A stretch of 64,000 nucleotides of DNA from Chitinophaga rupis (GTDB lineage Bacteria > Bacteroidota > Bacteroidia > Chitinophagales > Chitinophagaceae). Every line of letters begins with the position of its first letter. Positions within the stretch are counted from its first letter, which is position 1. Positions 27,259-35,901 of this stretch are shown piece by piece. Both the position numbers and the translations under genes were made by a program. The notes under the pieces are model-generated. The model was not told where the DNA came from and made no database searches. It was given only the letters and a program-made list of their open reading frames with translations. The DNA lies in contig NZ_FOBB01000012.1 in assembly GCF_900109685.1 (NCBI RefSeq), positions 209,477-273,476 of the forward strand, written 5' to 3'.

Positions 27259-28392
27259 TTATGACTTCGTTACGTTGTCTTTCATTTTTTTCAACCGTTC
27301 AGTCCAGAAACCATGCGGTAATAATGTATCCCTTCCAGACTGCACAAGCTGCAGTTTGGCTTCTCCATTATAAAAAGGATGCGAGAAAAGAATAGCAATC
27401 ATTTTTAATTGTACACGGGGTTTGCCTGCAAAAAATGTGATCAGGCCTTCCAGCTCTGCCGGCTGCCGGAGCATATAAAAAACATACAGGTCTATAAAAA
27501 ACTCTACCAGATACTTCTTTTTGGGGAACAACCTGGAAGGCCGGTCAAAATAGCTCTCAATCGCATCATTTTTAGTAGCCCCATAATATACGGATGCCTG
27601 AAGCTTTGCGTCGTTATCCCAGCTCTTTACAATATACTGGTCTATATTTTCCTCCAGCAGGCGGAAGAATTTTTTCTGGTCATGCTGATAAAGGTCAAAG
27701 AAAAGGGCAGGTGTTGTAAAAATCCTTGCCAGTAGATCTTTGTTTTTCCCCATATCCAGAAAAGATATGCAGGGGCTTGGATATAATATGCTTTGCAGTA
27801 AGGATAACACAATATCCCGGCTAAGGGACAAGGATTGTTCTGTAAATCTGCTCAAAGAGGGGAAATGACTTTTTTTATTAAAGATGGCTTCAAAAAGTAT
27901 TTTTATCTGTTGATGAAGATCAATCTGTTCGCCTTTGTATGCAAAACCTTTACTATTTAGAACAAATGATCTTAGAAGATCTTCTTTACAGGGGTGAAAA
28001 AATAAAAAGAACCGGAATAGATCTGTTCTGTATAACTCCTGCTCATTTGGCAGATGCAACATCATGTTCTTAAAACAGAATAGTTTCAACCTGCGGTTAA
28101 TAGCTGAAGGTTTTTTACTGTAACTAAGCGTATTCAGCACTATTTCTGTTAAAAACAGGTAATCACTATAGGCCTGGTCATGGCTGAAGCCTGCCAGTTC
28201 ATCATATAATTCAGCCGATATAAAATCGTCAATAGCAGTATCTTCATAATAGCAGGAAAAAATCCCCTTTTGTTTTTTATTAACTAGCAGGCCGGCTTCC
28301 ATTGGCTCTTCATGACCGATAGCGCGTAGATCTCTAAACGAAAGTAATGTGTTGATGTCCGGCCAATTATTACTGCTCAAACTCATCTCCAA
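27259..28392 (-). CDS. Unknown 377-residue cytoplasmic protein of the RHS block
   Basis: No signal peptide or clear transmembrane helix is present. The sequence is rich in Phe, Leu and Lys with helical spacing throughout (DLFRFFLFFHP, LLARIFTTPALFFDLY, VEFFIDLYVFYMLR), suggesting an all-alpha repeat-like fold. It does not match a family I recognise. It lies between the CPCC protein and the small acidic protein on the same strand, and is A+T-rich like them, which suggests horizontal acquisition together. It may be an immunity or accessory factor for the RHS toxin; that is inference from position only. Confidence 0.6.
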   Translation of the reverse strand: MEMSLSSNNWPDINTLLSFRDLRAIGHEEPMEAGLLVNKKQKGIFSCYYEDTAIDDFISAELYDELAGFSHDQAYSDYLFLTEIVLNTLSYSKKPSAINRRLKLFCFKNMMLHLPNEQELYRTDLFRFFLFFHPCKEDLLRSFVLNSKGFAYKGEQIDLHQQIKILFEAIFNKKSHFPSLSRFTEQSLSLSRDIVLSLLQSILYPSPCISFLDMGKNKDLLARIFTTPALFFDLYQHDQKKFFRLLEENIDQYIVKSWDNDAKLQASVYYGATKNDAIESYFDRPSRLFPKKKYLVEFFIDLYVFYMLRQPAELEGLITFFAGKPRVQLKMIAILFSHPFYNGEAKLQLVQSGRDTLLPHGFWTERLKKMKDNVTKS

Positions 28393-28452
28393 TAAAATAT
28401 TTTCTGCATACAGAACCTGGGAATATTTGACATATTACTTCCAGAGGGGTAC

Positions 28453-28926
28453 TCATTCAAGGAAAGCCCGGTAGCGCTTTTCATCAGGGTGCGCGTTCCT
28501 TTTCTCACTGAATATTTTTAAAGCTTCGCTAAGTGTTTTCCTGTTTGCGCTGCTGTAGCTGTCAGGTTCGCGATTGCCATCATCTTCCCATTTGCACACC
28601 CGGCAGATCTCATACTCGCCTTTTGTTTTAAGTGTTTTAAATCCACAGCAGGGACATTTATACAATTCTTCCTCTAAGCCCTCCACTTGTACTGTGATCC
28701 CGGTCAGATCAAATATTTCCTGTGAAAGAAAATCATTTTTTACGCCAATGTTTATTTCATTATAATAGGCTAAGACCTGTTCATTATAAGCTGCAGAAGC
28801 AGCATTACTTTCATCAAGATCTTCTACCATATCCAATAGAACATTTTCCCGCTCTTCATCCGTTAGCTTTATCAGGTAATGGAGTGATAAGAGCGTTAAT
28901 GCTTCTTTTCTGTTTAATATAACCAT
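28453..28926 (-). CDS. CPCC cysteine-rich protein, candidate immunity factor
   Basis: A 157-residue protein whose C-terminal half has YKCPCCGFKTLKTKGEYEI, then CRVCKWEDDG and SANRKTLSEALKIF. This is the pattern of the Cys-rich CPCC family (Pfam PF14206), with CPCC and CxxC forming a probable zinc site. The N-terminal half (about 1-90) is helical and acidic. It starts 18 bp after the RHS stop codon, the usual place for the immunity gene of an RHS toxin. Immunity is therefore the leading hypothesis; CPCC proteins have no single proven role. Confidence 0.75.
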   Translation of the reverse strand: MVILNRKEALTLLSLHYLIKLTDEERENVLLDMVEDLDESNAASAAYNEQVLAYYNEINIGVKNDFLSQEIFDLTGITVQVEGLEEELYKCPCCGFKTLKTKGEYEICRVCKWEDDGNREPDSYSSANRKTLSEALKIFSEKRNAHPDEKRYRAFLE

Positions 28927-28944
28927 GGCTATTGTTTTTTATTA

Positions 28945-31900
28945 TCATGGACATCCACCGCCGCCTATTTCTCCTGCTAATTTTTTGGCGTCTTCAAATG
29001 CATCTGCACTACGTCCGTCATCAATATAATAGGTTCGTATTTCCTTTTGCTTTATATGCCCTACAAAAACTTCACCCGATGCAGGATCATGTTTGATCAC
29101 AAAATTCCCTACCTGCTCTTCCTTCAGATGGTCGCCGGTTGCTGCTCCAAAGGCTTTGGCTCTTTTTAAGTATTCCGCTTGTGTAATATCACCAAATTCC
29201 TGCTGATCAATAACATGTTTTTGGAAGTGTTCTGCCAATTGCCCTTTAGAAAATCCTTTCCATTTTACAGCACTGGAAATAGCGCCATTCAATCCAAAAG
29301 GATCTATCCAGCTTATGGTATCAGGTACATACCCATAGAGTATAATACCTCCCTTCAACCCGATAGGGTCTTTGCTTATATACACTCCTTCTTCCGGGCT
29401 ATAATACCGGAACCGGTTATAATACAAACCTGTTTCCACATCCTCATACTGACCGGGATAGCGGAAAGGTATCAATGTACGGTCGCCTGCTAACTTACGT
29501 ACCTTACCATAAATATCCAACTCACAAGTCCATACCTGTTCACCAGCCTCATTATATGCTTCACAGGGCGTTCCAAGATGATCCTTTATAATAGAATATT
29601 GCTGTCCATTAATGATCTTAGCCGCCGGAGCAAAAGAACCTTCTTCAAACACCCAGGTGGTAAGCGTTTCAGCTGGCACTGGTTCCGGGTGGCTTTGTTG
29701 TATATCTCCCAGCTCGTCAATGGTAATAACAGGTTTTTCTTTTACCGGATAATACCATTCATGCAAGGGTACATTTCCATCCCAGACAAAACGGGTAATC
29801 TGGTCGCTGTATTGTTTCTCAATACGCCGGCCCAGGGGATCATAACGGAATGCTACCTGTTTACCATCCGGGCGCACTACTGTTTTTAAGGTACCATTGC
29901 CGTTCCATTCATATTCCCAGGTTGCATTTCCTGCCGGTGCAGCGGTTACTATTTTCTTAAGCAGGTTCCCTTCGTCATCATAAATGAAACGGGCATCCTG
30001 GGTTCCCAGTAGTTTCCCACCGGTATCATATTTACGGTCCTTACGTTCCTGTGTTTTATACAAGTTGCCGGTTTTATCAGGCAGCCGGTAATCATATTCC
30101 CCATCCTCATACTGTGCCCAGGCCAGGTTATCAAATTCGTCATGCCCGAATTTTAGGGTGCCGTTGCTTACTCCGTTAATGATCTGTTTTAACCGCTGGT
30201 TAGGATCCCAGCGATAATGCCGGCGGCGGCTGATACGCTGCTCACTGCTTACCGTATGACTTTCCGGCATGCCAGCTTTGTCATAGGTCCAGCTGCTTTT
30301 AATACCACCTGGCAACGTACGTTCTATTTCTAATCCCAGCAGGTTGCGTTCAATATGAGCGGTCCAGGGATTGTGCAAGCCGGTAGCCTGTGCATTCATG
30401 CCGGTTATATCACCAATATCATTTCGTTGCAGCTTTATATGCGCCCCTAAGCTGCTTTGCAGTCCGCTACGGCGGCCATAAAGTGAGTAAGTGCTATTCA
30501 CTATATAACCATTCTGCCATTCCTGTGTTACACGCCCCATAATGTCGCGCTGCAGTTTAAGGGTGGCATGTTCGTTAGCAGCTTCTGTTAGCAAACCAAC
30601 ACGGTCATAGCTATACGTTTCCCAGCTACCGTCACTATATTCAGCACGGGCCAGAAGTCCATTGAGGTCATATTCATATTCCGTCCAGCGTTTGCCTGGC
30701 CGTTGCACTTTAATGACTTTACCGGCGGCATCCCGCTCATACCGTCTTACCAGGCCATCGAAACCGGTTTCCTGAATAATATCGCCACGATCATTCCGGG
30801 AGAACCGATACATCTCACCATGCTCGTTTACTACACCGGTAAGTTGTTCCGCTTTATTATATACATAATGTACCCGGATGCCATTTTCTTCACGCATCTT
30901 CATACTGCCTAATGGAGTATAGTCAAAACGTACGTTATGATGCTTATCCTGCGCCTGCAATATTTCATCATATGCATTATACTGGAATTGAATATGGTTC
31001 CCATCCGGTAAATCAATTGCGGTTGGCCTTCCCAGGAGATCATATTTAAAATGCTGTTCCTGTTGCAGTGGGCTGCTGGTTTGTGTACAACGGCCTAGTG
31101 TATCATAGCTCCATGTAGAACGTCCACGATCTGGTAAGGTTAATGCAGCAAGATTATGATCTTCATCATAGGTCAGTAATGTTTGCCGCCCCTGCTCATC
31201 TTCCACCCTGCTTACCAAATTCTCCTTATTATACCTGAAGATCGTGATCGCCCCATCTGCCTCCGTGATCGTATGCAGCAATCCCTTATGCTCCTCCTTC
31301 TTATAATAAATATACGTCCGGCCTGCGCCTTGCGGGTCTGTAGCCAATACCAGCCGGTCTTCTGCATCATAGCTGAATGTATATGTGCTGCCGTCGGGCT
31401 GTATCATCCCTGTACGGTTCCCTCTTTCATCATACGTATACCCGGTAACGTTAGCTTCTTCATCTATCTCCCGGTATATCTCAAAGTCCTCTGTGTATTC
31501 AAAGAATTGCGAATTACCCAGCGGATCCTTGATCTGTGTAACCACAAAATCCGGGGTATAGTAATAAGTAGTAGAGTGGCCTAAAGCGTTGGTAATAATG
31601 TTATATCCTTTTTCCGGGAAGTATTCCAGCCAGCCTTCCAGCAAGCCACCATCGCCCCAGGTGTGCACGCAGCGGGCCTTTGCACCGGCGCGTTCATACT
31701 CCCAGTAAAAACTTTGGCCGTTACGGTCGGTTTTAGCAATCATTAAATGATTGCGGTACTGGATACGGGTGGTTTGGTTCAGCGCATCGGTGATCTCTGA
31801 CAGGTCGCCGGCTTCATTGTAAGCATAACGGATCATAACCTGTTCAGCACCGCGATGTTTGGCTGTTACGCTGGTCATACGGCCTTCGGTGTCATTGCTC

Positions 31901-33021
31901 ACATGCAGGTGACGGCCGGCGCTGTCTATTACCTGTACCAGGTGGCCTTTATGATTGTGGTGAAAGCTGATCATAAAACCCGCCTCACTGCGAATAGAAT
32001 ACAAACGGTACTGTTCATCCAGCGGATGCAGCTTACGGAAGCTGTAATGCAAACGTTCTGTATGATCAAACAATCCGTATTCATCGTTGTCGGTACGGGT
32101 AAGCGTTAGTTTCTCATGCCGGTTATACTCACGGTCACCCACATACGGCAATTGATCAAACACTGCACTGCGGCCATCTCCCAGCAATACAACCGTTGCA
32201 TCTTCCTCAACAAATTCCTGTACGCGCAGGTCATAGTTAAAATGCGTGCCATGGCCTAATACACCGGTATATTCACTATCGCTGTTCCAGGAGCGGGCCC
32301 ATTTCAGTGGAATAGGGCCAGGCAGCTCAAAGTCAGTACCATCATAAATTACAATGCCCTGTACCAGATCTACCGGTTCAAAACCTTTTTTACACAGGGC
32401 CCTGCTCAGCTTATTACTGCCTATTTTTCCTTTCAGCGCATGATTAAATTTAGTGAGCGCCTTTTTGCCCACCTTGCCCAGTCCTTTCATCAGCGCGCCA
32501 AAGCCAAAGCTCATTACCAGGTTCAGTAAAGCGCCTGCCCAATCCGGCACATAAGGCCCGCCTACCATTACCGGTTTGCCGAACGACAATGGAATGGAGA
32601 ATGAGGTGGGTAGGTACATGCTGGGAATGGGTTTCATTTTCTTTCCCGGCTGCAGAGATAAGGGTATGCCGATATCATTACAGGTCATCAGCATATGGCC
32701 GGAAGGGCTGAAGAGGTTTCCTTCCACTTTGGTGGTCTTACTGCCAAAAAAGTTCACAGAATCATGGCCTATCATTGGCGCCAGCAGAAAAGGCCCGCCC
32801 ATGGGAATATGAAAGAGGATAATGAAGATACCACTGGTATCGCTTTTACCGCGGGGTACATGATTCACCTTGGTAGTAGCGCCAATAAAAGGAATATAAT
32901 CCATGGGATCAACTACAAATCCAATATATGGGTGTGGTAAGGGTATGGGAAAACCAAACAATATAACGATATGGATATCCAACCCTATAACTGGCGTAAA
33001 ATGCTTGTTGCTTACGAGCAT
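28945..33021 (-). CDS. RHS-repeat polymorphic toxin
   Basis: A 1358-residue RHS protein. Residues about 1-180 form a PAAR-like region with hydrophobic turns (HIPMGGPFLLAPMIGHDSVN) that could dock on a secretion spike. Around 212-260 is the DUF6531-type entry to the shell (VDLVQGIVIYDGTDFELPGP, IPLKWARSWNSDSEYTG). About 300-1170 hold many YD repeats (for example YTYDERGNRTGM, FKYDLLGRPTAIDLP). The core closes with GLYYNRFRYYSPEEGVYISK, DPIGLKGG and PDTISWIDPFGL. The tip (about 1245-1358) is the variable toxin: GQLAEHFQKHVIDQQEFGD, AEYLKRAKAFG, VIKHDPASGEVFVG, EIRTYYIDDGRSADAFED. This layout resembles small BECR-fold RNase toxins, but the fold is a guess. The DPxGL end and clear tip show an intact effector. 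Confidence 0.93.
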   Translation of the reverse strand: MLVSNKHFTPVIGLDIHIVILFGFPIPLPHPYIGFVVDPMDYIPFIGATTKVNHVPRGKSDTSGIFIILFHIPMGGPFLLAPMIGHDSVNFFGSKTTKVEGNLFSPSGHMLMTCNDIGIPLSLQPGKKMKPIPSMYLPTSFSIPLSFGKPVMVGGPYVPDWAGALLNLVMSFGFGALMKGLGKVGKKALTKFNHALKGKIGSNKLSRALCKKGFEPVDLVQGIVIYDGTDFELPGPIPLKWARSWNSDSEYTGVLGHGTHFNYDLRVQEFVEEDATVVLLGDGRSAVFDQLPYVGDREYNRHEKLTLTRTDNDEYGLFDHTERLHYSFRKLHPLDEQYRLYSIRSEAGFMISFHHNHKGHLVQVIDSAGRHLHVSNDTEGRMTSVTAKHRGAEQVMIRYAYNEAGDLSEITDALNQTTRIQYRNHLMIAKTDRNGQSFYWEYERAGAKARCVHTWGDGGLLEGWLEYFPEKGYNIITNALGHSTTYYYTPDFVVTQIKDPLGNSQFFEYTEDFEIYREIDEEANVTGYTYDERGNRTGMIQPDGSTYTFSYDAEDRLVLATDPQGAGRTYIYYKKEEHKGLLHTITEADGAITIFRYNKENLVSRVEDEQGRQTLLTYDEDHNLAALTLPDRGRSTWSYDTLGRCTQTSSPLQQEQHFKYDLLGRPTAIDLPDGNHIQFQYNAYDEILQAQDKHHNVRFDYTPLGSMKMREENGIRVHYVYNKAEQLTGVVNEHGEMYRFSRNDRGDIIQETGFDGLVRRYERDAAGKVIKVQRPGKRWTEYEYDLNGLLARAEYSDGSWETYSYDRVGLLTEAANEHATLKLQRDIMGRVTQEWQNGYIVNSTYSLYGRRSGLQSSLGAHIKLQRNDIGDITGMNAQATGLHNPWTAHIERNLLGLEIERTLPGGIKSSWTYDKAGMPESHTVSSEQRISRRRHYRWDPNQRLKQIINGVSNGTLKFGHDEFDNLAWAQYEDGEYDYRLPDKTGNLYKTQERKDRKYDTGGKLLGTQDARFIYDDEGNLLKKIVTAAPAGNATWEYEWNGNGTLKTVVRPDGKQVAFRYDPLGRRIEKQYSDQITRFVWDGNVPLHEWYYPVKEKPVITIDELGDIQQSHPEPVPAETLTTWVFEEGSFAPAAKIINGQQYSIIKDHLGTPCEAYNEAGEQVWTCELDIYGKVRKLAGDRTLIPFRYPGQYEDVETGLYYNRFRYYSPEEGVYISKDPIGLKGGIILYGYVPDTISWIDPFGLNGAISSAVKWKGFSKGQLAEHFQKHVIDQQEFGDITQAEYLKRAKAFGAATGDHLKEEQVGNFVIKHDPASGEVFVGHIKQKEIRTYYIDDGRSADAFEDAKKLAGEIGGGGCP

Positions 33022-33077
33022 GTCTTCGGCTTGTAGGTTAACGGTACGGGGTAAAAGGAACTAATAACTACAGTACA

Positions 33078-33085
33078 CAAATATA
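33078..33085 (-). promoter_or_regulatory. Possible -7 element for the RHS gene
   Basis: The minus strand reads TATATTTG, a match to the Bacteroidota -7 motif, directly after the nusG terminator and about 57 nt before the RHS ATG. No good TTG stands 19 nt upstream; that stretch is occupied by the terminator hairpin. Confidence 0.4.
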
Positions 33086-33089
33086 GCAA

Positions 33090-33121
33090 AACGCCACAAC
33101 CAATTGCTTGATTGTGGCGTT
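33090..33121 (-). terminator. Terminator of the tuf-secE-nusG operon
   Basis: AACGCCACAA (33090-33099) pairs exactly with TTGTGGCGTT (33112-33121), followed on the minus strand by TTTTGCTATATTTG. It lies 25 bp after the nusG stop and separates it from the RHS gene. Confidence 0.85.
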
Positions 33122-33146
33122 GCAAATAATATTCCGGCTCGTTTTT

Positions 33147-33722
33147 TTAGCTAATCTTTTCTACCTGCATGAAATTCAGCTCAACAGGGGTAGCACGGCC
33201 AAAGATCTTCACCGTTACTTTCAGCTTCTTCTTATCTTCTATCACTTCTTCGATCATACCGTTAAAGTCGTTGAACGGACCATCAATGATCTTAATGGTT
33301 TCGCCAACAATGAAAGGCTCGCTCATGGTAATACCCTGGTCGCTCATTTCATCTACTTTACCCAGCATTTTATTTACTTCTGCCTTGCGCAGCGCAATAG
33401 GATGTTCTTTTCCTAAAAAGTGTATCACACCGGATACATTACGTATAGACTGGATCACCTCATCGGTCATTTTACCATCTATTGCTTCGATCATCACGTA
33501 ACCGGGGTAAAAATTCTTTTCGCGCATCACTTTCTTCCCTGCCTGTACTTTGTACACTTTCTCCACCGGCAGAAAAACCTGGGTAATTACGTTGCCCCAG
33601 TCGGAACGGCGCACCTCAATATCCAGGTACTCTTTCACTTTCTTTTCCTTGCCGCTAACAACACGTAGTACATACCACTTTGTTTCCTGGGTGGGTGCGG
33701 TATTGGTATTGGATGCATCCAT
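33147..33722 (-). CDS. nusG: Transcription termination/antitermination protein NusG
   Basis: A 191-residue NusG. The NGN domain (ETKWYVLRVVSGKEKKVKEY, FYPGYVMIEAI) spans about 12-125, and the KOW domain at about 138-191 begins FIVGETIKIIDGPFNDFNGM. It binds the RNA polymerase clamp and links it to Rho or the ribosome. The gene starts 2 bp after secE and ends with its own terminator. In most bacteria rplK would come next; here an RHS gene does. Confidence 0.98.
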   Translation of the reverse strand: MDASNTNTAPTQETKWYVLRVVSGKEKKVKEYLDIEVRRSDWGNVITQVFLPVEKVYKVQAGKKVMREKNFYPGYVMIEAIDGKMTDEVIQSIRNVSGVIHFLGKEHPIALRKAEVNKMLGKVDEMSDQGITMSEPFIVGETIKIIDGPFNDFNGMIEEVIEDKKKLKVTVKIFGRATPVELNFMQVEKIS

Positions 33723-33724
33723 TG

Positions 33725-33916
33725 TTAAAATAATTTATAGTATTGAGTTAGCACTACGTTGGAAAGTGCATCCATACCCCATACCAACAGGGTGATGATA
33801 ACCGTAGCTACCAGCACGATCATAGTAGAGGATTGCAGCTCTTGCCAGGTAGGCCAGGACACCTTATGTACTAATTCATGATAAGATTCCTGGAAATATG
33901 TTCTGATCTTGTTCAT
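33725..33916 (-). CDS. secE: Preprotein translocase subunit SecE
   Basis: A 63-residue single-span SecE, the short bacterial form. The amphipathic helix YFQESYHELVHKVSWPTWQE contains the conserved VSWPTWxE motif and is followed by one transmembrane helix (STMIVLVATVIITLLVWGMD). It clamps SecY in the inner membrane. It lies between tRNA-Trp and nusG, the ancestral arrangement. Confidence 0.98.
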   Translation of the reverse strand: MNKIRTYFQESYHELVHKVSWPTWQELQSSTMIVLVATVIITLLVWGMDALSNVVLTQYYKLF

Positions 33917-33949
33917 GGTATAAAGTTAACCGTTATGGGTTATTGTAAT

Positions 33950-34020
33950 GGTGAAAAGTGAACGGTAAAAAGTGAAGGTTTTTTGCTAATACCATTCACC
34001 CCTTACTATTCACTCTTTCA
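33950..34020. repeat. Heptad inverted repeat, word GTGAANN
   Basis: The left arm is GGTGAAA, AGTGAAC, GGTAAAA, AGTGAAG (33950-33977). The right arm is CATTCAC, CCCTTAC, TATTCAC, TCTTTCA (33993-34020). The loop is about 15 nt. It fills the space between tRNA-Trp and secE. Confidence 0.88.
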
Positions 34021-34034
34021 TTGCTGTTTTTTAG

Positions 34035-34105
34035 CACGGGCAACAGGATTCGAACCCGTATCAACGGTTTTGGAGACCGCTATTCTACCATTGAACTATG
34101 CCCGT
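34035..34105 (-). tRNA. tRNA-Trp (CCA)
   Basis: A 71-nt cloverleaf with acceptor ACGGGCA/TGCCCGT, anticodon loop CTCCAAA reading UGG, and T arm with GGTTCGAATCC. The 3' CCA is not encoded. It lies between tuf and secE, as in many Bacteroidota. Confidence 0.97.
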
Positions 34106-34109
34106 AAGA

Positions 34110-34197
34110 AGCCGTAAGTTGCAAATTGTTAGAAATGTAAGTTAATTTATTATTATGTAATTACAAACTAACTCCTAACGACTTGCAACTTACGGCT
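34110..34197. repeat. Inverted repeat between tRNA-Trp and tuf, heptad-like
   Basis: AGCCGTAAGTTGCAA (34110-34124) is matched exactly by the complement at the right end (34183-34197). Inside, the arms continue with words of the form GYWARTY (GTAAGTT, GCAAATT, GTTAGAA against GTAAGTT, GCAAGTC, GTTAGGA), differing mainly by transitions. It lies between the tRNA and the tuf stop codon. Confidence 0.85.
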
Positions 34198-34214
34198 ATA
34201 TTAGAATTAGATGC

Positions 34215-35402
34215 TTATTTGATGATTTCAGTCACCTGACCAGCACCTACGGTACGGCCACCTTCGCGGATAGCGAATTTCAGACCTTTATCCATAGCGA
34301 TGGGCTGGATCAGTTTAACGGTCAGAGACACGTTATCACCAGGCATAACCATTTCAACACCAGCAGGTAATTCAACTTCACCGGTAACATCAGTAGTACG
34401 GAAGTAGAACTGAGGACGGTATTTGTTGAAGAACGGAGTGTGACGGCCACCTTCATCTTTGCTCAGTACGTAAACTTCGCATTTGAATTCAGTGTGCGGA
34501 GTGATGGAACCGGGTTTGCAAATAACCATACCACGACGGATCTGGGTCTTTTCAATACCACGCAGCAGCAGACCAGCGTTATCGCCAGCTTCGCCTTCGT
34601 CCAGTATTTTCTTAAACATTTCCACACCTGTACAGGTAGAAGTCATTTTTTCTTCCTGGAGACCTACGATCTCAACGTTCTCACCCACTTTGATACGACC
34701 GCGCTCGATACGACCGGTAGCAACGGTACCACGACCTGTGATAGAGAATACGTCTTCTACAGACATCAGGAACGGCTGATCAACCGGACGAGGAGGCAGC
34801 GGAATGTAAGAATCCACAGCGTCCATCAGTTCGTCGATAGCACCTACCCATTTAGCATCGCCAGCCAGTGCGCCGGTTGCAGAACCTTTAATGATAGGAG
34901 CGTTATCACCGTCAAAGCCGTTTTTAGACAGCAGTTCGCGGATTTCGATCTCTACCAGTTCCAGCAGTTCCGGATCATCTACCAGGTCAACTTTGTTCAT
35001 GAAAACAACAATACGAGGTACACCTACCTGCTTAGCCAGCAGGATGTGCTCCCTTGTTTGCGGCATCGGACCATCTGTAGCGGCAACCACCAGTATAGCA
35101 CCGTCCATCTGCGCAGCACCTGTGATCATGTTCTTCACATAGTCAGCGTGGCCCGGACAGTCAACGTGAGCATAGTGACGGTTAGCTGTCTGATACTCAA
35201 CGTGTGCTGTATTGATGGTAATACCTCTTTCTTTTTCTTCAGGAGCCGCATCGATCTCGTCATAACCTTTCTTCTCTGCCAGACCCTTGTTTGCCAAAAT
35301 GGTTGTAATGGCAGCAGTTAAGGTAGTTTTACCGTGGTCCACGTGGCCGATGGTACCAATGTTTACGTGGGGTTTATCCCGCTTAAAGGTTTCTTTTGCC
35401 AT
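34215..35402 (-). CDS. tuf: Elongation factor Tu
   Basis: A 395-residue EF-Tu. The P-loop GHVDHGKT is at 19-26, the switch II DCPGHADYVKNMITGAAQMD follows, then the guanine-binding NKVD, and domains 2 and 3 end with REGGRTVGAGQVTEI. It delivers aminoacyl-tRNA to the ribosome. It lies in the order tRNA-Thr, tRNA-Tyr, tRNA-Gly, tRNA-Thr, tuf, tRNA-Trp, secE, nusG, close to the E. coli thrU-tyrU-glyT-thrT-tufB-secE-nusG array. It is probably transcribed from the promoter before the tRNA genes. Confidence 0.99.
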   Translation of the reverse strand: MAKETFKRDKPHVNIGTIGHVDHGKTTLTAAITTILANKGLAEKKGYDEIDAAPEEKERGITINTAHVEYQTANRHYAHVDCPGHADYVKNMITGAAQMDGAILVVAATDGPMPQTREHILLAKQVGVPRIVVFMNKVDLVDDPELLELVEIEIRELLSKNGFDGDNAPIIKGSATGALAGDAKWVGAIDELMDAVDSYIPLPPRPVDQPFLMSVEDVFSITGRGTVATGRIERGRIKVGENVEIVGLQEEKMTSTCTGVEMFKKILDEGEAGDNAGLLLRGIEKTQIRRGMVICKPGSITPHTEFKCEVYVLSKDEGGRHTPFFNKYRPQFYFRTTDVTGEVELPAGVEMVMPGDNVSLTVKLIQPIAMDKGLKFAIREGGRTVGAGQVTEIIK

Positions 35403-35421
35403 TTTATTTTCTTTTTAGATG

Positions 35422-35467
35422 GTTTGTAAAGATTGTATTAATAGTTGTTAAAAACTGTTTTACAAAC
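35422..35467 (-). promoter_or_regulatory. Stem in the tuf leader
   Basis: GTTTGTAAA (35422-35430) and TTTACAAAC (35459-35467) are exact complements enclosing about 28 nt, 20 bp before the tuf ATG. It could form a leader stem or guide processing between the tRNA region and tuf mRNA. Confidence 0.45.
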
Positions 35468-35470
35468 TTG

Positions 35471-35553
35471 CGCAGTTGATGAGAATTGAACTCATGTCTT
35501 TTTCCTGGCTGATTGAGTGACCCGGAACTTGCTCTGCCACTGAGCTACAACGC
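35471..35553 (-). pseudogene. Degenerate tRNA-like sequence 1 (Thr-type)
   Basis: The minus strand has GTTGTAGCTCAGTGGCAGAGC (acceptor end and D arm) and ATGAGTTCAATTCTCATCAAC (T arm and acceptor), matching the functional tRNA-Thr at 35758. Between them are about 34 nt instead of the normal 22, with an enlarged hairpin (TTCC/GGAA). The outer acceptor pairs do not match. It is probably a decayed tRNA-Thr duplicate. Confidence 0.6.
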
Positions 35554-35608
35554 TTAGTTATAAAAACTTTGATCAGCAGGCCGTAAGGAATTACTGAAAC
35601 AATGTTGG

Positions 35609-35675
35609 AGTGGTTGATGAAGAATTGAACTTACGATTTTCCGGTTCTCACCGAATGCGCGCAGATCGCAAATTA
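35609..35675 (-). pseudogene. Degenerate tRNA-like sequence 2
   Basis: The minus strand ends with GTAAGTTCAATTCTTCATCAA, a damaged copy of the tRNA-Thr T arm and acceptor. It contains a TTCGG/CCGGAA stem where an anticodon arm would be, but lacks a normal D arm. It is a second decayed copy beside the first. Confidence 0.5.
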
Positions 35676-35757
35676 AACCCTGTTTCAAAGATGCCGGGTT
35701 AGGAGAAGGAACCCAATCCCCTGATACAAGGCAACTCTGTTTTATCAAAGACTCTTG

Positions 35758-35829
<72 letters not shown>

Positions 35830-35901
35830 GAAAAAATTAATTTCAAAATTCCAATTACGAATGAAGGAATCGCTTCACATTTCATAATTGAAAACTCTGG
35901 G

